Of a DNA stretch of 32,387 nt, positions 1-7,926 are shown in pieces. The translations under genes and the position numbers were made by a program. Numbering within the stretch: position 1 is the stretch's first letter; each line of letters opens with the position of its first letter. Origin of the DNA: Ruminococcus sp. (GTDB lineage: Bacteria > Bacillota > Clostridia > Oscillospirales > Ruminococcaceae); the NCBI GenBank assembly GCA_017460665.1, contig JAFUAO010000094.1:1-32387 (forward strand). The letters run 5' to 3'. Below the pieces are notes generated by a model, which searched no databases, was not told the origin of the DNA, and saw only the letters and a list, made by a program, of their open reading frames with translations.

Positions 1-1758
1 GGCAGCGCTGCTCTCAGCGGCAATGACGGCGAGAACGTAGTTATCCTGACATTCGACATCCCTGAGAATGCATCCGGAGAGTATCCTGTTACATTTGACA
101 GCAGCTTCTTCTATGTATCCTCTATCGACGGTCTGAATATGACGGATAGGATCCTCACCTTCGATGGTAAGATCATCATCGATCCTGAGACAACAACTAC
201 AACAGAGGCTCCTGCTACTACAACAGAGGCTCCTGCAACAACAACTACAGCAGCTCCTGCTACTACAACAGAGGCTCCTGCAACAACTACAACAGAGGCT
301 CCTGCAACAACAACTACAGAGGCTCCTGCAACAACAACTACAGCAGCTCCTGCTACTACAACAGAGGCTCCTGCAACAACAACTACAGAGGCTCCTGCTA
401 CTACAACAACAGAGGCTCCTGCAACAACAGTTGCTACAACAACTGTTACAACCATCGCAGTTCCTGAAGGCAAGATCATTTGGCAGGTAGGCACAGTTAC
501 AGCTACACCCGGCACTCAGGCAGAGCTCCAGATCAAGGTGCTCGATCCTCAGCTTGCTAAGCTGGCTGTATCCGGTGCAAACTTCATCATCGATACAAAT
601 GGTCAGCTCCAGGTAGTTGGTTCTGAGCTCGGCGATGCTTATAACGGTGCAACTCTCATTCCTAACGGCAACGAGATCGCATTCGCTACATCGACAGGTC
701 TCCCTGTAATTGCTGAGGACGGTTCCGTAGTTCTTACGTTCACAGTTGATATCCCTGAGGACATCATTCCTGACGGTGAGAACGAGATCACTATCCCCGT
801 AAGCATCACAGGCCTGAGAGCATCTCAGATCATCGATCCTAACGAGATCGACATCACAGACAACATCATCACTCTGCCCGGTTCTATCACAGTCGTAAGA
901 CCTGTAACAACAGCTGAGCCGCCTGTAACAACAACTACAGAGGCTCCTGCTACAACTACAACGACAGTTACCGAGGCAACTACAACAACAACTCCCGCAA
1001 CAACAGATCCTACAGTTACAACAACTATCATCTACGCTGAGGGCAAACCGATCGACGGTTACTACTTCAGCCATGATTCAAGGACTTACAGCCTTGGCCA
1101 TATCGGTCTGGGTCAGGTCGTAGATCTGACTAAGCTCCTTGAGCTGGGTGCTACTGAGGAGGCTACACCTCTGAAGATCTACTCAACAGACGGTACTAAC
1201 GTAACAGAGATCACTGTTGACGAGAGCAAGATCACATTCCAGTCTGACAATGACGCTAAGTCCGATAATCCTGCCGGCACATTCGAGGACGGCGCTCACA
1301 AGTTCAAGTACGCTATCAACGTACTGTACGACGGAGTACCGCTGACATATGCTGACGGAACACCTGTAACGTTCAATGCTTACATCGGCGTAAAGGGTGA
1401 TACAGACTTCGACCTCATCGCAGACGCTACAGACGCATCAGCAGTTCTGGTATACTACGCTGACATCATGACAGGTAAGAAGCCTGATGAGGTCACACTG
1501 AGCAGCAACGCAGCTATGCTCGCAGAGGATCCTCAGTATGAGGAGCTGGCAGCATTCCTTGCCGATGTTGATACAGATGAGTATTCACCCACGAACTTCA
1601 GAACTAACAAGTTCGGCAGAACGCTCGACGCAACAGATGCATCCGCAATACTCGCAGTTTACTCAGTTGTTATGACAACAGATAACCCCACCGACCAGAC
1701 TCGTCAGGACGCTTGGGATGAGTATTGTCCGTCAAGAAACGCATCAAAGGGTAACTAA
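1..1758 (+). CDS. scaB: Scaffoldin ScaB, C-terminal part (cohesins plus X-dockerin)
   Basis: The frame is open from base 1, so the gene starts upstream of the window and only about 585 C-terminal residues are seen. In order (numbering from base 1): the end of one cohesin (1-60), a linker of TTTTEAPA-type repeats (62-155), a complete cohesin (156-300, starting near WQVGTVTATPGTQAEL), a second Thr linker, an X module (about 343-460) and a dockerin (464-580). Dockerin loop 1 has Asp at 467, 469, 471 and 478, the usual calcium positions. Loop 2 starts D522/D524/D526 but its last Asp is D546, so the loop carries 13 extra residues. In R. flavefaciens the ScaB cohesins hold dockerin-bearing proteins and its C-terminal XDoc docks to ScaE; that role is inferred here from domain order and from the cttA-scaE neighbours. 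A strong terminator follows directly. Confidence 0.88.
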   Translation, partial: GSAALSGNDGENVVILTFDIPENASGEYPVTFDSSFFYVSSIDGLNMTDRILTFDGKIIIDPETTTTTEAPATTTEAPATTTTAAPATTTEAPATTTTEAPATTTTEAPATTTTAAPATTTEAPATTTTEAPATTTTEAPATTVATTTVTTIAVPEGKIIWQVGTVTATPGTQAELQIKVLDPQLAKLAVSGANFIIDTNGQLQVVGSELGDAYNGATLIPNGNEIAFATSTGLPVIAEDGSVVLTFTVDIPEDIIPDGENEITIPVSITGLRASQIIDPNEIDITDNIITLPGSITVVRPVTTAEPPVTTTTEAPATTTTTVTEATTTTTPATTDPTVTTTIIYAEGKPIDGYYFSHDSRTYSLGHIGLGQVVDLTKLLELGATEEATPLKIYSTDGTNVTEITVDESKITFQSDNDAKSDNPAGTFEDGAHKFKYAINVLYDGVPLTYADGTPVTFNAYIGVKGDTDFDLIADATDASAVLVYYADIMTGKKPDEVTLSSNAAMLAEDPQYEELAAFLADVDTDEYSPTNFRTNKFGRTLDATDASAILAVYSVVMTTDNPTDQTRQDAWDEYCPSRNASKGN

Positions 1759-1770
1759 ACCCCAATAAAA

Positions 1771-1798
1771 GGCCGGACCTTCGGGTCCGGTCTTTTTT
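1771..1798 (+). terminator. Rho-independent terminator after scaB
   Basis: A 9-bp GC-rich stem (GGCCGGACC with GGTCCGGTC, one G-U pair) closed by a TTCG tetraloop is followed by TCTTTTTT. It begins 13 bases after the scaB stop, so cttA needs its own promoter, which is visible downstream. Confidence 0.93.
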
Positions 1799-2017
1799 GT
1801 TTGCCAGAGTTTACCGCTTGACAGCAAGGGCAGGTGAGTATATAATATAGATAGTACAAATATTGCGGAGCCCAGAGCAATAAAATTCGCATGAAATATT
1901 ACAGTTAGTGAATGAAATCGCATTTTCAACAGTCTGAATATATCTAAATTGTGAAATACATACAAAAAACATTTTGATTTATCGTCAATAATTTTTGAGA
2001 AAAATACGCTGTTTTTC

Positions 2018-2046
2018 TTGACTTATTGCAATTTGTGTGATAAAAT
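2018..2046 (+). promoter_or_regulatory. SigA-type promoter for cttA(-scaE)
   Basis: TTGACT (2018-2023), a 17-base spacer, then TAAAAT (2041-2046) with an extended -10 TGA directly before it. It lies in the AT-rich 400-base gap between scaB and cttA and predicts a leader of about 105-125 nt. The rest of that gap (1801-2010) shows nothing else recognisable. Confidence 0.8.
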
Positions 2047-2178
2047 GTAGTTATGAATTTTTGGATATGCCGTAGGTATATCTATGCGCAGATCTAAAAA
2101 TTAGCCCCTATAACGTACGCTCTGAACAAAAAGCGTAAGGAGACAGGGCAAAAAAATATGTTAGAGAGGTATAGAACG

Positions 2179-4575
2179 ATGAAGAATTCATTATTCAAGA
2201 GAGTCGTAGCTGCAGCTTCCGCTGTTCCGCTTGCTCTCACACAGTGCTTGACCGTTGCCAACGCTGTATCTGTCAATGATGCTGCTCTTTCGTTGAACGA
2301 CCAGGCTGTTTCAGCTGCGGACGCTAAGGACGTTACCATTGATGTTCTTCTTAACATTGTTCCCGATGAGAGCGATGGCGTTAAGTACGAAGAGATCACC
2401 GGCAGCCAGACGATCATCAGCGGCGAGACTGCTGACGAGCTCATTGCTGAGTACGCAAACGGCAGAGACGATGCAAAGGTCCTGACAAAGGATTCTGAGT
2501 GGAATCTCACAGCTTATTCCTACATCCAGCAGGCTATCCAGTCCGGCAAGACTTCCGGCAAGGTAGATATCTCCGACCTGGTAGACTACGTTGTAAAGAA
2601 CAGCGGCGCCCACAAGGAGATCGTTGAGAGAGCTTTCGGCTTCCTCAGTGACGTTACTTATGAGCTCCAGAGCAACGGCGACGTTGTATTCAAGGCTTCA
2701 CTGGCTGAGCCCGTATTCTACGGCACAGTCGATAAGTCTGTAGGCAAGGTGCTCTACAGCTACGGGGTTTATCCTGTTGATTTCTCATCTGTAGATGTAA
2801 CAGGTGACTTCACACTTACTATCGGTTCTTCTGCTCTGTCTGCTGACACAGAGGTACCTGTAAAGTTCGTGTTCGATTCAAACGCTAAGGGCGCTGTTTA
2901 TGCAGCAGGTCTCCCTGACTTCGCTCTTGATACAGTTGCTCAGATCAAGTCTCTTGCTCTTGATGCTATCGCAAAGTCTGACCTTTCCTCTTCCGATAAG
3001 GAGAAGGCAAGCGCAGAGGTAGCTGCAGAGGCTGATTTCTACACAAAGAAGTTCACTCAGGCTAAGAACGAGATCGCTCGTGACCTGAAGATCAACAGAG
3101 AGGGCGAGTTCGATAACGTTGCTGGTCTCATCGCTGAGATCAACAAGGCTATCCAGAACAGAGGCTACAAGAAGCAGCTCCCTGCTACAGCTTCTGACAT
3201 CGCTGCTAACGAGACAGTTTCTAAGGCCTATGCAAAGGCTCTTGAGCAGATCAATCAGGCTGCCGGCTCTTACACAGTAAGCATCTCCGCTTCTGAGCTG
3301 GGCGCTGCTATCGATGCTATCTACGACATCACTGCTTCTATCAAGAACGGTGTCGCTGAGGCATTCGGCAAGTACGAGGACGCTGAGGCTGGCGATGTTG
3401 CTGCATTCTTCGCTTCTGAGTACGAGATCCCCACAGAGTATGAAGTTCTGGCTGATTTCAAGGCCGGTACTGCTAAGGTAGATGCTACAGGCGTAAACTC
3501 TGAGACAGCTGCTGTTCTTTCCGGCGACTTCCAGAGAGTAGTTGTTATCGCTCCCGTTACTACTACAACAACTACAACAACTACAACTGAGACAACTACT
3601 ACAACTACTGAGACAACAACATCAGCCACAACAGAGGCTACAACTGAGGCCACAACAGAGGCTACTACAGTTGCTACAACTGAGGCTACTACAGTTGCCA
3701 CAACAGAGGCTACTACAGTTGCTACAACAGAGGCAACTACAGAAGCTACAACTGAGGCCACAACAGAGGCTACTACAGCCGCTACAACAGAGGCTACAAC
3801 AACAACTACTGTAACTGCTACAGATCCTTACGGACGTACGATGCACAATGTTGATGTTACAGCCGCTAACGTACACATCGACTCCAACGTTGGCTTCTAC
3901 CTGAACATCGACGAGGAGTTCAACATCGGCCAGATCAACGACATCTACTACAGCCAGGACGTAACTCGTCTTTGGTACTATGACGATGACAATACTCTTG
4001 CAAGCTCCGAGACACTTTCTCAGGGCACAAGATTTGACATCGACGTTGCTGACCTCGACTTCGGCGATCAGAAGCCCGAGAACAGCTACACTCCCGGTTC
4101 AACTCAGTTCGCTTATCCGATCACAGTTTATGCTAAGAACGACATCGACGGTCTTGGCGTAAAGGCTGGCGATCCTCTGAAGTTCGTAGGCGAGAACGAC
4201 GTAACAGTTATCGCTTACATCGGCGTAAAGGGCGACGCTGACTTGGATCACATCGCTGACGCTACAGATGCTACTGCTTGCCTGGTCTACTACGCAAGCA
4301 TGATGACCGGCGGCACACCTGAGACAGTTCAGTTCTCTACCAGCAAGCTGGTAAGCGGTCCTGATGATATCCTGGATCAGTTCGCAGCATTCCTTGCTGA
4401 CGTTGACGCTGAGTACACACCTGAAGAGCGTGTAGCTACAAACTACAAGGATTACAAGCTCGTAAGAAAGATCACAGCAGAGGATGCTACCTTCATCCTG
4501 AAGGCATACGCTGACATCATGACTTCTTCTGAGCCTAACCCCAACAGAGCGTTCTGGAACACAGTGCTCTACTAA
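2179..4575 (+). CDS. cttA: CttA-like cell-surface substrate-binding protein with X-dockerin dyad
   Basis: Secreted protein of 798 residues. The ATG at 2179 is preferred because it gives a normal signal peptide (MKNSLFKRVV...ANA-VS) with GAGAGG upstream; an in-frame ATG at 2158 would add seven residues. Residues 30-455 form a large domain region I do not recognise: beta-type segments first, then long Ala/Lys/Glu-rich helical stretches. A Thr-rich linker (about 460-548) with TTEAT repeats leads to an X module (about 549-680) and a dockerin (683-790). Loop 1 has D686, D688, D690, D697. Loop 2 runs from D741 to D769 and so carries 17 extra residues, similar to but longer than in ScaB. In R. flavefaciens CttA binds cellulose and docks onto ScaE through XDoc. 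Gene order scaB-cttA-scaE is the main reason for the name; substrate binding by this N-terminal region is inference. Confidence 0.82.
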   Translation: MKNSLFKRVVAAASAVPLALTQCLTVANAVSVNDAALSLNDQAVSAADAKDVTIDVLLNIVPDESDGVKYEEITGSQTIISGETADELIAEYANGRDDAKVLTKDSEWNLTAYSYIQQAIQSGKTSGKVDISDLVDYVVKNSGAHKEIVERAFGFLSDVTYELQSNGDVVFKASLAEPVFYGTVDKSVGKVLYSYGVYPVDFSSVDVTGDFTLTIGSSALSADTEVPVKFVFDSNAKGAVYAAGLPDFALDTVAQIKSLALDAIAKSDLSSSDKEKASAEVAAEADFYTKKFTQAKNEIARDLKINREGEFDNVAGLIAEINKAIQNRGYKKQLPATASDIAANETVSKAYAKALEQINQAAGSYTVSISASELGAAIDAIYDITASIKNGVAEAFGKYEDAEAGDVAAFFASEYEIPTEYEVLADFKAGTAKVDATGVNSETAAVLSGDFQRVVVIAPVTTTTTTTTTTETTTTTTETTTSATTEATTEATTEATTVATTEATTVATTEATTVATTEATTEATTEATTEATTAATTEATTTTTVTATDPYGRTMHNVDVTAANVHIDSNVGFYLNIDEEFNIGQINDIYYSQDVTRLWYYDDDNTLASSETLSQGTRFDIDVADLDFGDQKPENSYTPGSTQFAYPITVYAKNDIDGLGVKAGDPLKFVGENDVTVIAYIGVKGDADLDHIADATDATACLVYYASMMTGGTPETVQFSTSKLVSGPDDILDQFAAFLADVDAEYTPEERVATNYKDYKLVRKITAEDATFILKAYADIMTSSEPNPNRAFWNTVLY

Positions 4576-4605
4576 TTGGCAAGACCCTAAAACCGTATAT
4601 ATTGT

Positions 4606-4623
4606 CCGCCGTCTCCTCGGCGG
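4606..4623 (+). other. Hairpin in the cttA-scaE spacer without a U-tract
   Basis: CCGCCG pairs with CGGCGG around a 6-base loop. No T run follows (GCAACAAAAT comes next) and no convincing promoter lies between here and scaE. It therefore looks like an mRNA stability or processing hairpin in a cttA-scaE transcript rather than a full terminator. Confidence 0.5.
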
Positions 4624-4668
4624 CGGGCAACAAAATAAAACAAAATTATCTGAAAGGAAAATACTAAA

Positions 4669-5739
4669 ATGAAGAAGAATTCTTTCAAGAAGGCTCTCGC
4701 TTTAGTAGCTGCAACTGCCGCAGTAGCAGCTATGCCTTCTGTATCTGCATTCGCTATCAATGGCGACGGCGGCTATGACGCAAACACTATCGCTGCTTCT
4801 GCTATCAAGCCTAAGTTCGAGGTAACAAAGGTAGTTATCTCTCAGGAAGATGCTGCAGCTGGCAAGGCTCAGACTATCGAGGTAAAGGTAAACGCTGATC
4901 AGGGCGATACCCCCTACTACGCTTCTACCGGTCTCCACATTTACTACGATGAAAATCTCACTATCGGCGTAGACCGTCTGAAGAACCTCGCTGTAACAAA
5001 GGGCGACGGCTCCGAGCTTCTCAACGGTATCACAGTTAAGGAAGATCCTACAGCTCCTGCTGGATTCAAGGGCTTCTTCGTTGCTACAGGCGCTGACGCC
5101 GACAAGGGCTTCGACGGTGTATTCGTTTCATTCACACTGACTGCTCCTACAACTGCTCAGCCCGGTGATGTATTCCCCATCAACCTGCTCTACATCGAGA
5201 ACGACTTTGGTACTGACCTCTTTGCTAAGGTAAAGAAGGACACAGAAGAGTCCAAGATCATGCAGGCTTACGCTTTCACACAGGGTATCTTTACACCTGA
5301 GCACCTTGTAACTGCTGCTGATGATCCCAACGGCAAGATCGTTGGTACTGAGTACGACGGCTACATCGCTATCGAGGGCGAGACTACTACTACAACTACA
5401 ACTGCAACAACTACTACAACTACTACAACTACAACTACAACAACAGCTACCACAACTGCTGCTCCTGCTACAACAACTACAACTGAGGCTCCTGTAGCTA
5501 CAACTACAACTGAGGCTCCCGTTGTTGTAACAACAACAGAGGCTTCTAAGGTAACTGGTGCTAACACAACTAAGGCTGGCGGCACAACAAAGGCTGCTAC
5601 AACCAAGGCTGGTGCAAAGACAACTGCTAAGGCAACAAATGCTCCTAAGACAGGCGTTGCTGGCGTAGGCGTTGCTGCTGCTGGTCTGGCTATCGCAGTT
5701 GGTACAGCATTCGTTCTCAGAAAGAGAGAGGAAGACTAA
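4669..5739 (+). CDS. scaE: ScaE cell-wall anchoring scaffoldin (single cohesin, sortase-type C terminus)
   Basis: 356 residues, ATG with GAAAGGA about 10 bases upstream. Signal peptide 1-29 (ends SAFA), one cohesin-like domain about 45-238, then a Thr/Ala linker (239-322). The C-terminal anchor is NAPKTG (324-329), an Ala/Gly/Val-rich membrane segment and a basic-acidic RKREED tail. This is the signal-cohesin-linker-anchor layout of ruminococcal ScaE, whose cohesin binds XDoc dyads of ScaB and CttA and which sortase links to the wall. The sorting motif has Ala where LPXTG has Leu. Being directly downstream of cttA and two genes from scaB supports the name. Which XDoc partners this cohesin accepts cannot be read from the sequence. 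Confidence 0.88.
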   Translation: MKKNSFKKALALVAATAAVAAMPSVSAFAINGDGGYDANTIAASAIKPKFEVTKVVISQEDAAAGKAQTIEVKVNADQGDTPYYASTGLHIYYDENLTIGVDRLKNLAVTKGDGSELLNGITVKEDPTAPAGFKGFFVATGADADKGFDGVFVSFTLTAPTTAQPGDVFPINLLYIENDFGTDLFAKVKKDTEESKIMQAYAFTQGIFTPEHLVTAADDPNGKIVGTEYDGYIAIEGETTTTTTTATTTTTTTTTTTTTATTTAAPATTTTTEAPVATTTTEAPVVVTTTEASKVTGANTTKAGGTTKAATTKAGAKTTAKATNAPKTGVAGVGVAAAGLAIAVGTAFVLRKREED

Positions 5740-5773
5740 TTTAGTCTGACTGCTGAACTAAATACGCAATAAG

Positions 5774-5805
5774 AAAGGCTGTGGATCATCCACAGCCTTT
5801 TTTTT
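5774..5805 (+). terminator. Rho-independent terminator after scaE
   Basis: AAAGGCTGTGGA pairs with TCCACAGCCTTT around a 3-base loop, followed by a long T run. It closes the scaffoldin transcript and touches the stop codon of the convergent gene on the minus strand, for which the T tract on the other side is weak. Confidence 0.93.
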
Positions 5806-6514
5806 ACCAGCCGTCCAGACCGCTGCGCCGCATGGCGCCAAAGATTCTGTCCTTGAAACCGTGATCCCGGCGCTCCATTTCCGCAAGGAACTCCTTGGTC
5901 TGCTGGCGGCTGGTGTGGCCGTCAGCAGGACATTTGGACTTCACGATCTGGAGCTCGGAGCTCCGGGCGGCATGGCGGATCTCCTTCTCCGTCGCCAGTA
6001 CCAGGGGCCGGATCAGTGTCAGCTCCTTGCCGTCAAGGTCGTTTTTCGGGGAAAAACAGCCCAGCCGCCCCTCATTGAACAGGTTCATGATGAAGGTCTC
6101 CACGGCGTCGTCGAAGTTGTGGCCAAGAGCGATCTTGTTGCAGCCCAGCCTGACCGCCTCGTTGTGGAGAGCTCCACGCCTCATTCTGGCACATAGGCTG
6201 CACGGGTTAGGCTCCTTCCTCACATCGAAAACGATCTGGCCGATCTGAGTGGGGAGGATATGGTACTCAGCACCCTCCCTCTCGCAGAGCTCCGCCACCG
6301 AGGAGTAGTCCCCGGGCGTGCCGCCGAAATAGGGGTCGATCGTCAGCCCCACCACATCGAAGCCGATCCCGATGAACTTCCTCAGCCTCAAAAGCCCCGT
6401 CAGCAGCACCAAGCTGTCCTTTCCACCGGAAACTCCCACACAGATCCGGTCCCCCTCCGAGATCATCCCGTACTCATTTATCGCCTTTCGCATCTGCCCA
6501 AGAACTCGCTGCAT
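5804..6514 (-). CDS. ttcA: TtcA-family tRNA 2-thiocytidine synthetase-like PP-loop ATPase
   Basis: 236 residues. An adenylating PP-loop motif SGGKDS lies at 29-34, followed by PCSLCARMRRG (C105, C108) and a later lone Cys in KSKCPADG (C195). The E. coli TtcA iron-sulfur cluster uses a Cys pair plus one later Cys, so the three expected ligands are present. LGHNFDDAVETFIMNLF is the conserved downstream block. TtcA thiolates C32 of some tRNAs. The protein is shorter than E. coli TtcA, and clostridial relatives are often annotated only as TtcA-family, so the exact modified base is not certain. The start has AAGGAAGTGGAG upstream and its own promoter; the gene is single and convergent to scaE. Confidence 0.8.
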   Translation of the reverse strand: MQRVLGQMRKAINEYGMISEGDRICVGVSGGKDSLVLLTGLLRLRKFIGIGFDVVGLTIDPYFGGTPGDYSSVAELCEREGAEYHILPTQIGQIVFDVRKEPNPCSLCARMRRGALHNEAVRLGCNKIALGHNFDDAVETFIMNLFNEGRLGCFSPKNDLDGKELTLIRPLVLATEKEIRHAARSSELQIVKSKCPADGHTSRQQTKEFLAEMERRDHGFKDRIFGAMRRSGLDGW

Positions 6515-6543
6515 AGCTCCACTTCCTTTCAGTTTTCAACAAT

Positions 6544-6572
6544 ATTATAACACAATGCTGAAAAAATAGCAA
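6544..6572 (-). promoter_or_regulatory. SigA-type promoter for the ttcA-like gene
   Basis: On the minus strand TTGCTA, 17 bases, TATAAT, about 30 bases upstream of the start codon. Confidence 0.75.
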
Positions 6573-6620
6573 GAAAACTGCCATTTGCTAACAGATCTCA
6601 ATGAAATTTGCAAAAATATC

Positions 6621-6649
6621 TTGCAAAAATTCCCAAAATATTATATAAT
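6621..6649 (+). promoter_or_regulatory. SigA-type promoter for the 6699 gene
   Basis: TTGCAA (6621-6626), 17-base spacer, perfect TATAAT (6644-6649). Its position fixes the downstream start at 6699: an upstream in-frame ATG at 6585 would lie before the promoter. Confidence 0.78.
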
Positions 6650-6698
6650 AGAAGAGTATAAAGCCGAATTGCGGCATTTAACGGAAAGGATCAAACAA

Positions 6699-7169
6699 AT
6701 GACACCACAGCTGAGAAATCTGCTAATTCTTCTTGCAGCTATCGTAATCGTTCTTATCGTGGCGATCCTCCTGTTCGGGGGAAAAAGCCCGTTCATGCGC
6801 TTCATGTCGATCTTCCTTGAAGAGGAGGACAGCGAGGGCGCTCCCCGTGTGAGCTCGGCCCAGCGAATGAGGACTACCCGGCAGGAGCAGCCTGCCCAGA
6901 AAAAGACCTCTGAGCCGATCGTTGAAATGGCCACACTGGTGCAAAAATGCGACGACAGGATGAGGATCATCGAGAGCACCGGTCAGGTCAAGCTGGTGGA
7001 CGAGTACTATGAGCTGGTCTTCGTCACTCGCAAGGGCCAGAAGCTGAAGATCGAGTGCTCACGGGAGGCCTACGACAAGATCCCGTTCAACCAGCAGGGC
7101 TCGCTGACCTACAAGCGCAACACGCTGGTGAAGTTCAAGTACTACGAGGACACGGTATTCAATAGCTGA
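6699..7169 (+). CDS. Small membrane-anchored protein of unknown function (DUF2500-like C terminus)
   Basis: 156 residues from the ATG at 6699, which has GGAAAGGA 8 bases upstream. One N-terminal membrane segment (LLILLAAIVIVLIVAILLF, about 7-25), then a charged Gln/Arg/Glu-rich linker. The C-terminal domain (about 85-156) is beta-rich, with YYELVFVTRKGQKLKIECS and GSLTYKRNTLVKFKYY. This ending recalls the DUF2500 family by eye; no profile search was run. The layout suggests a soluble beta domain held at the membrane. A G/C hairpin at 7174-7191 follows but lacks a U-tract, so some readthrough into ung is possible. Confidence 0.6.
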   Translation: MTPQLRNLLILLAAIVIVLIVAILLFGGKSPFMRFMSIFLEEEDSEGAPRVSSAQRMRTTRQEQPAQKKTSEPIVEMATLVQKCDDRMRIIESTGQVKLVDEYYELVFVTRKGQKLKIECSREAYDKIPFNQQGSLTYKRNTLVKFKYYEDTVFNS

Positions 7170-7239
7170 AAAGGGGCGGCTGCGGTCGCCCTTATCCAAA
7201 GGTCCAAGACCTACTTTTTTTGTAGTTTTAGGAGGCATT

Positions 7240-7926
7240 ATGGTCAACTTCGGCAACGACTGGGACGTCCTGCTAAAGGGCGAATTTGACAAGGAATACT
7301 ACCAAAGGCTCCGGAAGATCCTGATCAATGAGTACCGCACCCAGAGGATCTACCCTGGGATGTACGACATTTTCAATGCGATGAAGCTGACCTCCTACGA
7401 CGACGTGCGCTGCGTGATCCTGGGGCAGGACCCCTACCACGGCGCAGGGCAGGCTCACGGGCTAAGCTTTTCCGTCCGAAAGGGAGTCGCTCCGCCGCCC
7501 TCTCTGGTGAATATTTTCAAGGAGATCCGGGACGACGTGGGCATCGACAATCTGGGCAAACACGGCGACCTGACGAAGTGGTCGGAGAGCGGAGTCCTCC
7601 TGCTGAATTCCGTGCTGACCGTCCGTGCGGATCAGGCCAGGAGCCACCGAGGTCTCGGCTGGGAGCAGTTCACCACCGACGTGATCCGGCTCCTGAACGA
7701 GCGTGAGAAGCCCATGGTGTTCATGCTTTGGGGCGGCGACGCGAAGGCAAAGGCCCAGTTCATCACTAACCCAAACCACCTTGTGCTGAAGGCGGCTCAC
7801 CCCAGCCCCCTTTCAGCCTATAACGGATTTTTCGGCTGCCGGCATTTCTCTCAGGCCAACCGCTTCCTCAGGGACCAGGGCCTGGGCGAGATCGACTGGA
7901 GCATAGATCAAGGAGGCTCACTATGA
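7240..7926 (+). CDS. ung: Uracil-DNA glycosylase, family 1
   Basis: 228 residues, normal family length, with TAGGAGG upstream of the ATG. The active-site block GQDPYHGAGQAHGLSFSV carries catalytic Asp64 within DPYH. The second motif HPSPLSAYNGFFGC contains the catalytic His and the DNA-intercalation region. The enzyme removes uracil from DNA in base-excision repair. Its last codons overlap metF by 4 bases (ATGA), so it is co-transcribed and probably translationally coupled with the folate/methionine genes, an unusual partnership. Confidence 0.96.
   Translation: MVNFGNDWDVLLKGEFDKEYYQRLRKILINEYRTQRIYPGMYDIFNAMKLTSYDDVRCVILGQDPYHGAGQAHGLSFSVRKGVAPPPSLVNIFKEIRDDVGIDNLGKHGDLTKWSESGVLLLNSVLTVRADQARSHRGLGWEQFTTDVIRLLNEREKPMVFMLWGGDAKAKAQFITNPNHLVLKAAHPSPLSAYNGFFGCRHFSQANRFLRDQGLGEIDWSIDQGGSL

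Noticed and set aside
164-490. Leu/Gln repeat frame inside scaB
   Set aside because: An alternative frame through the ACA/ACT repeats of the linker; the scaB frame explains the DNA.
111-515. Minus-strand Val/Ala repeat frame opposite the ScaB linker, and similar frames opposite the CttA and ScaE linkers (825-1031, 3321-3761, 5361-5606)
   Set aside because: They are the reverse complement of Thr/Pro/Ala linker repeats, have no ribosome-binding site and exist only because the linker DNA is low in complexity.
6585-6698. N-terminal extension of the 6699 membrane protein from an ATG at 6585
   Set aside because: The promoter at 6621-6649 lies inside this stretch and a ribosome-binding site fits 6699.
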